The position numbers were made by a program, and so were the translations under genes. A stretch of 64,000 bases of DNA from Mycolicibacterium mengxianglii (GTDB taxonomy: Bacteria; Actinomycetota; Actinomycetes; Mycobacteriales; Mycobacteriaceae), in contig NZ_CP065373.1 in NCBI RefSeq assembly GCF_015710575.1, positions 372,001 to 436,000 on the forward strand, written 5' to 3'. The notes below the pieces were generated by a model. That model was not told the origin of the DNA. It did no database searches and saw only the letters and a list, made by a program, of their open reading frames with translations. Below are positions 16,793 to 27,500 of this stretch, one piece after another. The first letter of the stretch is position 1. Every line of letters begins with the position of its first letter.

Positions 16793-18521
16793 CTGTCGCC
16801 GGAGGTGTGGCCCGGCGGGCCCGGATGGCGCCGAAACCGGCAGCCACACCTCCGGCAATCAGCAGCGCCAACCACGCAGCATGCGCAGCGAGCACGGCCG
16901 CGCGCTGCGTTGCTGATGCACCGGAGCTGTCGCCGCCGACGCGGTACAAGGCGATCTCGCGGTCCTGGTAGACCACCGGAAGCTGGCTGAGAGTCCTTGT
17001 CGCAGAGCCGAGTTCACCTGCGGAGTCGGCTTCCAATACCACCCAGCCGACGCCGTGGTCGGCGAGTCGGGCGGCGTCGGCGCCGTCGAGTAACACCTGC
17101 TGCACGGCGCGGGCGCGACCGCCTTCACCGAGCACCGTGTCACCGGAGATCGTCAGGTCACCGGTGGTCAACACCTCGGCGCGAACCCAGCGGGGCAGCG
17201 GGTCGAGCACCGGAGCCGGACCCGACCAGTCGAATCGGCGCATCGAATCGGCGGGGAGCACGGCCACGGGTCGGGGGTCGGCATTGATGTACTGCGCGAC
17301 GGCCGTCCACCCGTCCGGGTACCGCACCGGTGTGACCTTGCCCCACACCCCCCACGCCAGGTCGGGCAGGACGGCGATCACCGCGACACAGCAGGCCACC
17401 GCCGCGGCGACGGGCTTCAGCGCCGGGAACCAGCGCCGCAGGGTCACCACCGCGCCCGCGGCCGCCAGCGTGTAGCCGGGCAGCGCCAGCGCCACCCACT
17501 TCTGCGCGTCGCGCAGCACCCCGAGGCCGGGAAGCGCCTCCACCACCGCCTTGGTGGCAGTCAGACCGGGGCCGGTGGCCATCAGGGCGGGCAATACCAC
17601 CGCCACCGCGGCCAGCACCAGCAGCGGCACCGCAGCGCGCGTCCGGGCGGCGACCGGTAAGCCGATCGCGACGACGGCGAGCAGCACGGCCGTCGCCACC
17701 AGTGCGAACAGGGTTGAGCGCGAGCCTGGTACCGCTTCGGCGTTCCAGATGCCGGCCAGCCCCGCCAAACTGCCCAGGGTGCCGAGCCCGGGTTCGGCAC
17801 GTGCCGCGAAGGCCGCCACACCGGGGACCCCGGCCGCCTGATACGTCGACAGCGACGAGGCCCCGGTCAGGAAGGGTGTCGCCACCACCAACCAGGGCAG
17901 CGCCCCCAGCGCCGAGAACGCCACCGCCACGCCACCGACACGCCACCGCGGTCGGGGGCCTGGGACGGCCAGGCAGACCACCGCCACCGCCGCCGCCAGC
18001 AGCAGGCCGGTCGGGGTGAGGCCGGCCACGGCCAGCCAGCACGCCAGCGCGGGGAAACCGGATCCTCCGGACCGCAACCGCAGTACGGTGTGCGCCACCC
18101 AGGGCAGACAGCCGTACCCGACCAGCAGGCTCCAATGACCCTGCAAGAGTCGCTCGGCCACATACGGGTTCCAGATCGCCACCGTCGCCGCGACCAGTTG
18201 TCCCGGCATACCCGCCTGGGGCAGCACAGTCGCCGCGAGCCTGGCCGCACCCCACCCAGCGGCCCACAGCCCGCCGATCAGCAGGAGTTTGACGACGATG
18301 CCGCCGTCCACCACCGCAGACAACAACGCCATCGCGAAGTCCTGCGGCAGGGCCCGGGGCGCGGCCTCGGTGAGACCCAGCGCAGCATCGGACAGATACG
18401 ACCGGGGTGTGGAGACCGCATCCCGCAGCAGCAGGTAACCGGGCCCCAGCAGCGGGCCCGTGACGAGCAGGCTCAGCGCCAACGCATACCCGGGCAGCGC
18501 CGCACGGCGCAGCCGGGTCAC
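16782..18521 (-). CDS. Polytopic membrane protein, Rv0226c-like
   Basis: 579 residues, about 11-12 hydrophobic segments in the first 430 residues followed by a soluble, probably extracytoplasmic part (YPDGWTAVAQYINADPRPVAVLP, then a VGWVVLEADSAGEL domain) and a last C-terminal helix. This layout, an N-terminal membrane bundle plus an outer domain, resembles GT-C-type enzymes, but I see no decisive catalytic motif. GTG at 18521 is chosen because it follows the DUF3068 gene stop by 4 bp and gives the Rv0226c length (576). Probably an envelope function together with its neighbours; glycosyl transfer is a guess. Confidence 0.82.
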   Translation of the reverse strand: MTRLRRAALPGYALALSLLVTGPLLGPGYLLLRDAVSTPRSYLSDAALGLTEAAPRALPQDFAMALLSAVVDGGIVVKLLLIGGLWAAGWGAARLAATVLPQAGMPGQLVAATVAIWNPYVAERLLQGHWSLLVGYGCLPWVAHTVLRLRSGGSGFPALACWLAVAGLTPTGLLLAAAVAVVCLAVPGPRPRWRVGGVAVAFSALGALPWLVVATPFLTGASSLSTYQAAGVPGVAAFAARAEPGLGTLGSLAGLAGIWNAEAVPGSRSTLFALVATAVLLAVVAIGLPVAARTRAAVPLLVLAAVAVVLPALMATGPGLTATKAVVEALPGLGVLRDAQKWVALALPGYTLAAAGAVVTLRRWFPALKPVAAAVACCVAVIAVLPDLAWGVWGKVTPVRYPDGWTAVAQYINADPRPVAVLPADSMRRFDWSGPAPVLDPLPRWVRAEVLTTGDLTISGDTVLGEGGRARAVQQVLLDGADAARLADHGVGWVVLEADSAGELGSATRTLSQLPVVYQDREIALYRVGGDSSGASATQRAAVLAAHAAWLALLIAGGVAAGFGAIRARRATPPATVTA

Positions 18522-18525
18522 GCCG

Positions 18526-19749
18526 CTAACGACGGTCGGGCGGACCGGGGTCGGGATGTAGGTCCGGGCGCTGCGCAGGCAGCTTCTCGGTCTCGGCTTC
18601 GGCCGCCGGCATCGGGCCGGTGTCCTCGGCACGTCGGCCACCGAGGCCGGCGAAGAAACCGCCTTCGCCGTCAGAGCCCGGGTCGATCAGTGCGGACTCG
18701 GCGCGCAGGCTGAACGATCCCAGCAGCGCACCTCCGACCAACGCGACCAGTCCGGCGGCGGTGAACGTGATGGGCAGCACCCGGGACCACAGACCGATCC
18801 GGTCCCGCTCGTCGCGGGCGGCGGCCACCTGGGACTCGACGGTCTCCTCGGTGGAGGTCACGGTGTAGTCGGCCAGTTCCATCTCCGGCCTGAGTTCGTC
18901 ACGCGCGTAGTAGTGATTGGCGTGTTCCTCGGCCTTGACGATGGTGCCGGAGTCCGGATCCACCCAGAACGTCCGCTGTGCGGCGTAGTACCGGGTCATC
19001 GTGATCGGCTCTTCGGGGTCCCCTTCGAGGCCCCACAGCGACGCGCGTGCGGTGACCACGCCGTCTTCGTCGTTGTCGTAGAGCGAGGCGTACTTGATGG
19101 GGTCGACCAGCTTGCCGTCGGCGTCGTAGCCGACGTTCTGGGTGAACCGGTACGTCGTCAGCCCGTTGACGTCTTCTTCGCCTTCGTAGTTGGCGTCGAA
19201 GGCGCGCTGGGCGATCGCGTCGAAGTACGGGTAGGTCTTCTTCTCGGTGTTGAACGGGAACCGGTAGGACAGTCCCTCGTGCGGCAGCGCGATGTTGGTC
19301 GGCGGCTTGGTGTCTTCGATGGAGCGCGGCTTCTGCACCGAACCACCGGGGTGGGTGTCATCGGAGACGGCCAAGGCGGTCTCACGGTTCAGCGTCACGG
19401 TGTCGACCATCGCCAGCAGCAGACCGTTGTCCTGCTGCTGGTCGGTGCGCCGCACCGTGGTCCCGACCTGCAGGGTCACCACATCGGCGTTGGCCGGCGA
19501 CTCGACGGTGACCTGCTGCTGTGACACCAGCGGCACATCCCGGTCGATGATGAACCGCTCACCCAGCAGTGACGCGGGGTCAAGGGCGGTACCGGTGCCG
19601 TCGCTCACCAGAGAGGCGTCCACGTTCAGCGGGATCCGCTTGATCTTGCTCGCGGTGTACGTGGACAGCAGCAGCGCGGCGATCAACAGCGCGGCGCCGA
19701 GGCCCAAGATGCCGCACGCGGCGATACGCAACATGACTGCTCGATTCAA
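18526..19749 (-). CDS. DUF3068/PorA-family protein, Rv0227c-like
   Basis: About 407 residues: an N-terminal transmembrane helix (LRIAACGILGLGAALLIAALLL), a large extracytoplasmic beta-rich domain (repeated short strands, ALYDNDEDG-type turns, YYAAQRTFWVDPDSGTIVKAEEH), a second helix near residue 340 (VLPITFTAAGLVALVGGALLG) and a Pro/Glu-rich tail. This is the DUF3068 pattern. The TTG at 19749, preceded by GGAAGG nine bases upstream, is preferred; ATG 19734 is an alternative. It is co-transcribed with the Rv0226c-like gene (4 bp gap) and divergent from the acyltransferase. Role unknown; envelope assembly is likely from context. Confidence 0.85.
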   Translation of the reverse strand: MNRAVMLRIAACGILGLGAALLIAALLLSTYTASKIKRIPLNVDASLVSDGTGTALDPASLLGERFIIDRDVPLVSQQQVTVESPANADVVTLQVGTTVRRTDQQQDNGLLLAMVDTVTLNRETALAVSDDTHPGGSVQKPRSIEDTKPPTNIALPHEGLSYRFPFNTEKKTYPYFDAIAQRAFDANYEGEEDVNGLTTYRFTQNVGYDADGKLVDPIKYASLYDNDEDGVVTARASLWGLEGDPEEPITMTRYYAAQRTFWVDPDSGTIVKAEEHANHYYARDELRPEMELADYTVTSTEETVESQVAAARDERDRIGLWSRVLPITFTAAGLVALVGGALLGSFSLRAESALIDPGSDGEGGFFAGLGGRRAEDTGPMPAAEAETEKLPAQRPDLHPDPGPPDRR

Positions 19750-19863
19750 GTTGCAGTACCTTCCTTCCGACACACCGCTGATGAGGGCAAACCGAAGTTG
19801 ACCCTAACAGCAGACTCTAAGTCGATTACTTACCGCAGTTCCCGAGAAGGCACACTGGAGCGG

Positions 19864-21054
19864 ATGCAGGACGGACACAGTGGCGAAGCGGTAGGGGGCA
19901 CCCGCAGCTTCCTGCCTGCGGTGGAAGGCATGCGGGCCTGCGCGGCCATCGGCGTCGTCATCACCCACGTCGCGTTCCAGACCGGGCACTCCACCGGCGT
20001 CGACGGCCGTCTGCTCGGCCGGTTCGACCTCGCGGTCGCGTTGTTCTTCGCGTTGTCGGGTTTCCTGTTGTGGCGTGGGCACGCCGCCGCCGTGCGCGGC
20101 CTGCGCGGCACCCCGCCGACCGGGCACTACCTGCGCTCCCGACTGGTCCGCATCATGCCCGGCTATCTGGTGGCCGTCGCGGTGATCCTGCTGCTGATGC
20201 CCGACGCCACCGGGGCCAGCTCGACGGTGTGGTGGGCCAACCTGACCCTGACCCAGATCTACGTGCCCTTGACGCTCACCGCGGGGCTCACGCAGATGTG
20301 GAGCCTGTCGGTCGAAGTGAGCTTCTACCTGGTGTTGCCGCTGCTCGCGCTGTTCGCCCGCCGGCTGCCGGTGCGGGCGCGGATCCCGGTGATTGCCGGT
20401 GTCGCCGTCGCCAGCTGGGGGTGGGCCTGGGCGGTTGCCGCACTGGACATCGCCCCGTCCGGGCTGAACCCGCTGAACTGGCCGCCGGCGTTCGCGTCGT
20501 GGTTCGCCGCGGGGATGCTGATCGCCGAGCTCACCGTCAGCCCGGTCGGGTGGCTGCACCGGCTCGCCCGCCGCCGGCTGTTGATGGCCGGTATCGCCGC
20601 GGTGGCTTTCCTGGTGGCCGCGTCGCCGGTGGCCGGGCCCGAGGGCCTGATCCCGGGCACGGCGAGCCAGTTCGCCGTCAAGACCGCGATGGGTGCGGTG
20701 CTGGCCGCCGCGCTGCTGGCGCCGCTGGCGCTGGACCGGCCCGGGACCAACCACCGCATCCTGGGCAGCCCGGTGATGGTCACGCTGGGCCGTTGGTCCT
20801 ACGGGTTGTTCGTCTGGCACCTGGCGGCGCTGGCGATGGTGTTCCCGGTGATCGGGGAGTTCGCCTTCAACGGGCACCTGCCGACGGTGCTGGTGCTGAC
20901 TCTGCTGTTCGGTTTCGCCATGGCCGCCGTCAGTTATGCGCTGGTCGAAGCACCGTGCCGGCAGGCGCTGCGCCGCTGGGAGTACCGCCGTCGCAGAGTG
21001 CCCGCGCTGGACAGCTCGGTCACCGACCAGGCTGAGCCGGCCGTCGCCCGGTGA
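19864..21054 (+). CDS. Acyltransferase family 3 membrane protein (Rv0228-like)
   Basis: 396 residues with ten or so hydrophobic helices and the acyltransferase-3 (OafA/NodX-type) signatures: FLPAVEGMRACAAIGVVITHVAF near the N-terminus, FFALSGFLLWRGHAA, RIMPGYLVAV and MWSLSVEVSFYLVLPLL. Such enzymes acylate or succinylate sugars and lipids of the envelope using a cytosolic acyl donor. The ATG at 19864 starts the similarity. The stop overlaps the GTG of the next gene (GTGA), so the two are coupled. It is divergent from the DUF3068 gene. The acceptor is unknown. Confidence 0.87.
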   Translation: MQDGHSGEAVGGTRSFLPAVEGMRACAAIGVVITHVAFQTGHSTGVDGRLLGRFDLAVALFFALSGFLLWRGHAAAVRGLRGTPPTGHYLRSRLVRIMPGYLVAVAVILLLMPDATGASSTVWWANLTLTQIYVPLTLTAGLTQMWSLSVEVSFYLVLPLLALFARRLPVRARIPVIAGVAVASWGWAWAVAALDIAPSGLNPLNWPPAFASWFAAGMLIAELTVSPVGWLHRLARRRLLMAGIAAVAFLVAASPVAGPEGLIPGTASQFAVKTAMGAVLAAALLAPLALDRPGTNHRILGSPVMVTLGRWSYGLFVWHLAALAMVFPVIGEFAFNGHLPTVLVLTLLFGFAMAAVSYALVEAPCRQALRRWEYRRRRVPALDSSVTDQAEPAVAR

Positions 21055-22016
21055 GACCGAACTCGGTGAAGCCATTACTGGCCATCCTCGACGACTATCA
21101 AGGCGTGGCCCTGTCCTGCGCCGACTTCGACTCGCTGCGAGCCCATTTCGATATCCGGGTTTATCAACGTGCCTTCGCCGACGAGCAGGAAACGGTGGCC
21201 GAACTCGGTGACGCCGAGGTGCTGGTGGCGATGCGGGAGCGAACCCGCCTGAGCCGCAGTGTTCTCGAGTGTCTGCCGAAGCTGCGATACATCGTCACCA
21301 CGGGGATGCGTAACGCGGCCATCGACATGGCGGCCGCTGCTGAGCGCGGGATCCTGGTCAGCGGCACCGGGATGTCCAAACATGCCGCCGGTGAGTTGAC
21401 CTGGGCGCTGGTCATGGCGGCAGCCCGGCATATCCCCGCCGAAGTGGCCGGGATGCGGTCGGGAGGTTGGCAGTCGACCGTCGGTACGGAGCTGAACGGC
21501 CGGACACTGGGCATCGTGGGTCTGGGACACATCGGCACCCAGGTGGCCCGGTACGGGCAGGCATTCGGCATGACGGTCCAGGCGTGGAGCCCCAATCTCG
21601 ACGCCGACCGGGCCGCCGCACTGAACGTCGCCGCGGTGCCCAAGGACAAACTGTTCGCCGAATCTGACGTGGTGTCACTGCATTTGGTGCTCAGTGAGCG
21701 CACCCGCGGTGTGGTAGGCGCGCACGACCTGGCACTGCTGGGTCCCACCGGACTGCTGGTCAACACCTCCCGCGGCCCGCTGGTCGAGGAAGCGGCACTG
21801 GTCGAGGCCCTGTCCAACGGTGTGCTGGGCGCCGCGGCCCTCGACGTCTACGACATCGAGCCGCTGCCGGCCTCCCATCCGCTGCGGACGCTGCCCAATG
21901 TTGTTGCCACACCCCATATCGGCTTCGTCACCGACAAGTCGTACGGCGTGGCCTACCCGCAGGCCGTGGAGGACATCCAGGCCTGGCTGGCCGGCGCGCC
22001 GATCCGGCTGCTCTAG
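21051..22016 (+). CDS. D-isomer-specific 2-hydroxyacid dehydrogenase
   Basis: 321 residues: catalytic N-domain, then the Rossmann domain with GIVGLGHIGTQVARYGQAFGM (NAD(P) loop), NTSRGPLVEEAALVEAL (substrate-binding Arg) and the catalytic His in ATPHIGFVT; the Glu lies in YDIEPLP. It interconverts a 2-hydroxyacid and a 2-oxoacid; a specific substrate such as phosphoglycerate, glyoxylate or hydroxypyruvate cannot be chosen. The GTG start overlaps the acyltransferase stop by 4 bp. Mtb carries no such gene between Rv0228 and Rv0230c, so this is a lineage-specific insertion or loss. Confidence 0.85.
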   Translation: MRPNSVKPLLAILDDYQGVALSCADFDSLRAHFDIRVYQRAFADEQETVAELGDAEVLVAMRERTRLSRSVLECLPKLRYIVTTGMRNAAIDMAAAAERGILVSGTGMSKHAAGELTWALVMAAARHIPAEVAGMRSGGWQSTVGTELNGRTLGIVGLGHIGTQVARYGQAFGMTVQAWSPNLDADRAAALNVAAVPKDKLFAESDVVSLHLVLSERTRGVVGAHDLALLGPTGLLVNTSRGPLVEEAALVEALSNGVLGAAALDVYDIEPLPASHPLRTLPNVVATPHIGFVTDKSYGVAYPQAVEDIQAWLAGAPIRLL

Positions 22017-22058
22017 TCACACGGGGGTCGACGAAGGCGCCGTGTACCGCAACGATGT

Positions 22059-23512
22059 TCACCGGTTGCGTGCGATGACCTCGGCGCGCACCGCGGAGCG
22101 GCGGGCCTTGCCGGCATCGTCGCGCAGTGGCCGGTCGACGAACTCGATTGTGTGTGGCACCTTGTAGCCCGCCAGTCGGTCGCGCAGGAATTCCCGCAGC
22201 GCGACCGCATCGAGGTTGCCACCCGCCTGCACCAAGGCGTACGGCACCTGACCGAGGTCGTCGTGGGGAACCCCGACAACCAAGCAGGACAGCACATCTG
22301 GATGCGCAGACAAGGCGTTCTCGATCTCTGCCGGATAGGTGTTGCGGCCGCCGACAGTGAACATGTCGACCCGGCGGTCGCTGAGGTAGAGGAACCCGTC
22401 GGCGTCGAAGTAGCCCAGGTCGCCCAGCGAGTCCCAGCCGTCGCGAGTCTTGGGGGTCGCCCCGACGTACCGGTAGGTGGGCGCGCTGCCCGGCGCCGGA
22501 CGCATGAAGATCTCGCCGACTTCCCCCGGCTCGCAGCGCCGGCCGGTGTCGTCGAGCACCGTCATCTCACCCGAGACCACCACCCCCACCGAACCGCGGT
22601 GGGCCAGCCATTGTGTACCGGAGATGAAAGTCAACGCTTGTAACTCCGTGCCGCCGTAGAGTTCCCACACGGCGTCCGCGCCGATCAGATCGATCCACGC
22701 TTCCTTGACCGCCGGCGGACACGGCGCGCCGACGTGCCAGAACCGCCGGATCGACGACAAGTCGTAGGCCCCCGGATCTGCGCGGTACACCGGCAGCACC
22801 CGCTGCATGATGGTCGGCACTGTCATCAGGAAACTCACCCGATGGTCGGTGACCAGGCGCAGGAACTCCTCAGCGTCGAACCGCGGCATCAGCACCAGAT
22901 GATGCCCCAGCAGCAGCCCCAACACCGCCGTGGTGAATCCGGTGTTGTGACTCAGCGGCACCGAAATCAGGTTCACATCACCAGGTTCGGCGCCCAGTGG
23001 ATACCCGATCGCGGCCGGGATCCGGCTGGTTCCGCCGGCTTCGATGAGCTTCGGCCTACCGGTGCTGCCGCCGGAGGCCATCATTTTCCACACCGGTGAC
23101 ACCACATCCGGCAGTGCCTCGTCCGACAGTGCCGCATCGGGTGTGAAATCGGCGGGCACATCGATGACCAGTTCGCGCGGGTCGGGGCGGCCGACCAGCA
23201 GGGCGCGGGGTTTGAGGTCGAGTAGCGCGGCGTACTCGGCGTCCGGAATCCGCGGGGGCAGCGGCTGCGGCACCGCGCCCAGTTTCCAGCAGGCGATGAC
23301 GGCTTGCAGCCACTCGATCGAGTTGGCCACGGCGATCGTGACGTAGTCGCCGACGCTGATGCCGAGGGTGGCGTACGCGCGGGCGAGGCGGTTGGTGGAG
23401 CTGTTCAATTCGGCTCGGCTCAGGGTGCGTTGCCCACAGGTGACGGCGGGGTGCCCGGGGACTGGGTGGCCAGCGCCGCGAGCTGGGCCGGGATGGTGGG
23501 GAACTCATCCAC
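22059..23512 (-). pseudogene. Acyl-CoA synthetase (FadD family) with a single-base frameshift near its 5' end
   Basis: From 23408 to 22059 an ANL enzyme reads through normally: GGSTGRPKLIEAGG P-loop, LYGGTELQA, LGDLGYFDADGFLYLSDRRVDMFTVGGRN and the C-terminal RDDAGKARRSAV. The N-terminus is in another frame: GTG 23512 gives VDEFPTIPAQLAALATQSPGT and then, after the run at 23448-23451, homologous sequence continues in the shifted frame as AVTCGQRTLSRAEL. Adding one base there restores 484 residues. The run is G/C, so this may be an assembly error. The start overlaps the end of the php-like gene. The tail usually holding a Lys in GKI/GKV has GKAR here. Confidence 0.75.
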
Positions 23513-23513
23513 C

Positions 23514-24491
23514 TCAGTAGCCGCCCTGGCGCTCGAAGATCTTGCGGGGATTGGTGATCAGCATGGTGTCCAACTGCTCCTGGGTGACGCCCCGCTGCTT
23601 GAGGGCGGGGATCACGTCGTTGTGGATGTGCAGGTAGTGCCAGTTGGGCATCGCCACCGGCAGTAGCTCCTCAGGCAGCGCATCGAAGTAGCACGCAGCA
23701 TCGTGGGAGAGCACCATCTTGTCGGCATGGCCGCGTTCGCACATGCGCGCCACGGTGTCCACACGATCTTCGAAGGAGAGGTATGCGTCGATGCCGAACC
23801 TGTCCATTCCGATGTAGGAGCCGGCGGCGATCAGCTCCTCGAGGTAGCCGAGGTCGGTGGTGTCACCGCTGTGCCCGATCACCACCCTGCTGAGATCGAC
23901 GCCCTCCTCGGCGAAGATCTTCTGCTGTTCCAGCCCGCGCCGGGTGCCCGCGTGGGTATGGGTGGAGATCGGCACCCCGGTGCGGCGGTGGGCGACGGCG
24001 ACCGCCCGCAGTACCCGCTCGACACCGGGCGTCACCCCGGGTTTATCGGTGGCGCACTTGAGGATTCCCGCCTTGACTCCGGTGTCGGCGATGCCCTCTT
24101 CGATGTCGCGGACGAATATGTCGGTCATGGTCTCGGGGCCGCCCAGCTCAGTGCCGGGCCCGAGGTAGTGGAAGTACATCGGGACGTCGTTGTAGGTGTA
24201 CAGGCCGGTCGCGACGACGATGTTGAGGTCGATTGCCGCGGCGATGCGCGCGATCCGCGGAATGTAGCGCCCCAGCCCGATCACCGTCAGATCGACAATG
24301 GTGTCGACCCCGCGGGATTTCAGTTCGGTGAGCCGGGTGATGGCATCGGCTTCGCGGCGGGCCTCATCACCAAAGCCCGCGGGATAGTTCTGATTGATCT
24401 CGGGGGACATGATGAACACGTGCTCGTGCATCAATGTGACGCCGAGATCGGCAGTGTCGAGCGGTCCGAGGGCAGTGTTCAGCTGGGGCAC
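23514..24491 (-). CDS. php: Phosphotriesterase-like lactonase (Php/PPH, Rv0230c-like)
   Basis: 325 residues, amidohydrolase TIM barrel. Metal ligands visible in order: HEHVF (first His pair), carboxylated Lys in GILKCATD, His in STHTHAG, His in VIGHSGD and Asp in LSHDAACYF. This is the phosphotriesterase-like lactonase family, whose Mtb member hydrolyses N-acyl-homoserine lactones and, weakly, organophosphates. GTG 24491 gives the Mtb length of 326. It sits 11 bp behind aftD and overlaps the frameshifted FadD, in one minus-strand unit. Confidence 0.92.
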   Translation of the reverse strand: MPQLNTALGPLDTADLGVTLMHEHVFIMSPEINQNYPAGFGDEARREADAITRLTELKSRGVDTIVDLTVIGLGRYIPRIARIAAAIDLNIVVATGLYTYNDVPMYFHYLGPGTELGGPETMTDIFVRDIEEGIADTGVKAGILKCATDKPGVTPGVERVLRAVAVAHRRTGVPISTHTHAGTRRGLEQQKIFAEEGVDLSRVVIGHSGDTTDLGYLEELIAAGSYIGMDRFGIDAYLSFEDRVDTVARMCERGHADKMVLSHDAACYFDALPEELLPVAMPNWHYLHIHNDVIPALKQRGVTQEQLDTMLITNPRKIFERQGGY

Positions 24492-24502
24492 ACAAGGAGA
24501 TG

Positions 24503-27500
24503 CTAGGTGGCCGTGGGCTCCTCGTTGGTGGATTCGCGGCCCGGGCTGAAGTTGATCACAGACGCGGCCAGTAGGCCGACGGCGACCAGGGCCAACAGCT
24601 GGACGCCGGGGGAGAAGCCGACGTAGCCGTCCACCGATCGCCACGGATTACGCGACAGTACGGCGCCGGCGAGGATCATTCCGCCACTGACACCGCCCAG
24701 CGTGACGGCCTTGCGGGCGCGGGGACGGTCGCGCAACCACCACAGCAATGCTGCCGCCGCACCGAACACCACAGCCCCGGCAAGCCCGGAGATCAGGGCT
24801 CCGGCACCGACCACGCCCACCACGGCCCACGCGCCGGGGTGCCACGCCGGCGTACTTCCCATGCTCACCCGCCGCCCCGGTAGCAGTGCCATCAGCGCCA
24901 GTAGCGGCAACAACGCCAGGCCGGTCGCCAGACCGGCGCGGTAGAAGCCGTTGGAGGGGAAGCTCAAGGTGATGGTGCCGTCGGTGCCTGCGGGCACGAC
25001 GAACCCCTGCTGCCAGCCGTTGACGGTGACCGCTCGCAGCGCGCTGCCGTCCGCGGCGGTTGCGGTCCAGCCGGGGTTGACGCTTTCCGGTACCACCAGC
25101 ACGCGCTCGGAATTCGTTGAGGTGACGGATATCTCGCGATGGTCGGCGTCCCAGGCTCCGGTACGGGCGGGCTCGGCGTGCGCGACGGGCAGCGTGGCGG
25201 CGGTGGGCGAGTTGAGCTGGATGCCGTCAACGAAGAACGCCCTACCTGGGCTGACCAGCACTTCCTGTTCGCCTGCGGGAAGGGTGACGGGCGTCGCGTC
25301 GCACGGCTGCGCGGCGATCGGGGCTCCCTCGAGCAGTTCGCCGACGGTGGTGGTGACCGAGGATTGCACGAACCGCCCGGCCGTGGCGATCACCGGGCCG
25401 CGTCCGCACGGCACGGTGACCGTGCGGGCCCGATTCCGGGCTCCGTCGGCGGGAGCGACCGGTGTTCCGGCGCGTCCCAACGCGACCACCTCGGCCAGGC
25501 CGGGGGGTTTTACCTGGTCGAATCCCAGTGCGGTGCGGTCGATTACGTCAACCCAGTCCAGGACGCTGATTTGGATGGTGTCCGTGACCGTCGGTTTCAG
25601 TGTCAGGGTCTGCGGGCCGTCGGGCGCCATGCTGCGTACCTGCGGGCCGGTGCCGAGGTTGACGGCCACCAGCGTCGGATGGGTGGGCAGGGGTGAGGAA
25701 CTCGGGGTGAGCTCGACGGCGGTCACCTCGGTCGGGGCCGGCAGCGTCAGCGTCAGCGTGGGGGCGGTGCGGTGTTGCACCACGCCCTGCGGTGCGGTCC
25801 ATGACGTGCGGGGGTCGCCGTCGGCGGCAGCGAAGGCCGTGCCCAGCACGTCGAACGAGTCGGCGTCGCCGTCGGCGCGGGTGGTGCCGGGTTCGCGGAT
25901 GAGGCCGGCGAGTTCCGGGCCCTGCCGTGGCCGCACCCAGACTGTTGGCATCAGCGAAACAGTCTGCGGCACAGTCAATTTCCTACTGAGGCTGGCGGGT
26001 TCCTCCGGTGCCAGGGACAGTGGTGCGGCGCAGTGCACACCGTCGGGGGCGTCGATGCAGCCGGGCCGGCCCAGCAGTTCGGAACCCAGATCCCACGTCG
26101 CGACCTGCGCCCCCGGTGGTGGTCCGGGCACCAGTGCGGTGTGGCGCAGATTGACCGGATGCGCGAAGCCCGACGCGTCGTACTGGGTGATGGTCAGGTC
26201 CGTGACGCCGAACTGCACCCCTGAGGAGCCATCGACGGTGCCGACGGCGGTGACCCGCACCCAGGGCGTCTCCCCATAGGGAAGCGCGATGGTCAGCGGA
26301 GTGCCGGGCTTGTCGACGCCCACGCTGGTGGTGCCGTTGGCGGTGGACACCTGGATCCGGTTCACCTGGGCGCCGATCGTCGACGCGCTCGGGGTCAGGG
26401 TCAGGACCGCGTTGGTCACCGGGTGGTCGAAGTCGACCTGCAGCCACTGCCCGACGGCGGCTTGCAGGGCATTGGACACCCAGCTGGTGGCCGAGTCGGA
26501 GTCCACGGCCGCGGCCGGACCCGACGCCGGTGCGACATCGGGCAGCGCCGTCGAGTCGGCGGCCGAACTCGACACCGTGACCCGGCCACCTTCCCAGCTG
26601 CCGTAGACCAGGTCCTGCCCGGGCGCGGGGTAGTCACCCACCCGGTTGTGGGTGTGCCGAGTGTCGCCCTCGGCCAGGATCGCCGACGAGTGGTCGTCGA
26701 CGCGTCCGTAGTCGGTCTCGCGGGCGACGGGGCTGTCGGTCACGGTGACCACCGGTGTCGCCAGCCCGGCACTCTCCGCATCTCCAGTGAGCAGGGCCGG
26801 GCCCAGCGGAGGCCGGCCGAGCAGACGGCGACGTTCGTCGAGTCGCAGCAGCGCTTCGGGGCCACCGTCCACGCGGGCCATGGTGTCGGTCTCGGCCAGG
26901 TACGGCGCGCCGGGCCGGTCCGCACCGCTGACCCTGTAGATCTGAACGGCCGGATACCGCATCCGTAATCCGCTGTCGCTGATGAAGCCCTCGAGCAGGC
27001 CGGGCCCCACGGGATCGCCGAACTCGGCGACCTTCTGCAGCCCCGGTGAACCGTCCATCACCCGGTGCACGAGGATCGGCCGGGCCGAGCGTGAGCTGTC
27101 GGGATCGAGGTCGTTTCGCACCACCACATAGGAGATGCCCTGCCGGGCCAGGGTGTCGGCCAAGCCAGCGGATGGCCGACCGGCGGCGAACAGTCGCTGG
27201 ACCGAATCGAGTGCGCGGATGGTTTGCGGCGGGGTCAACGGGATCGAGTCGCGGACGCCCCAGGGACTGTCACCGAGGACCTGCAGGGGCTCGTCGTGGG
27301 TGCCGCCCCACACCTGGGTCGCGAAGGGAGACCCGGGGGCCACCAGCACCCGGCCCGCGGCGGGTGTGCCGGTGTTGTGCTCGGAGAGCCAGTCGGCGGC
27401 CTCCTGCCAGTACGACGGGATGGCGTCGAACGCGCCCGGTGGAGTGAGCCGCCCGGTCCAGGCCAGTGAGGTGCCTGCCAGCAGCGCGGCCAGCGCGACG

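Noticed and set aside
19804..21075. A 423-codon frame antisense to the acyltransferase
   Set aside because: Gln/Arg/His-rich shadow with no domain, opposite a clear acyltransferase-3 gene.
24951..26279. A 442-codon open frame antisense to aftD
   Set aside because: Shadow of the GC-rich codon pattern of aftD; low-complexity Ser/Thr/Arg composition and no domain.
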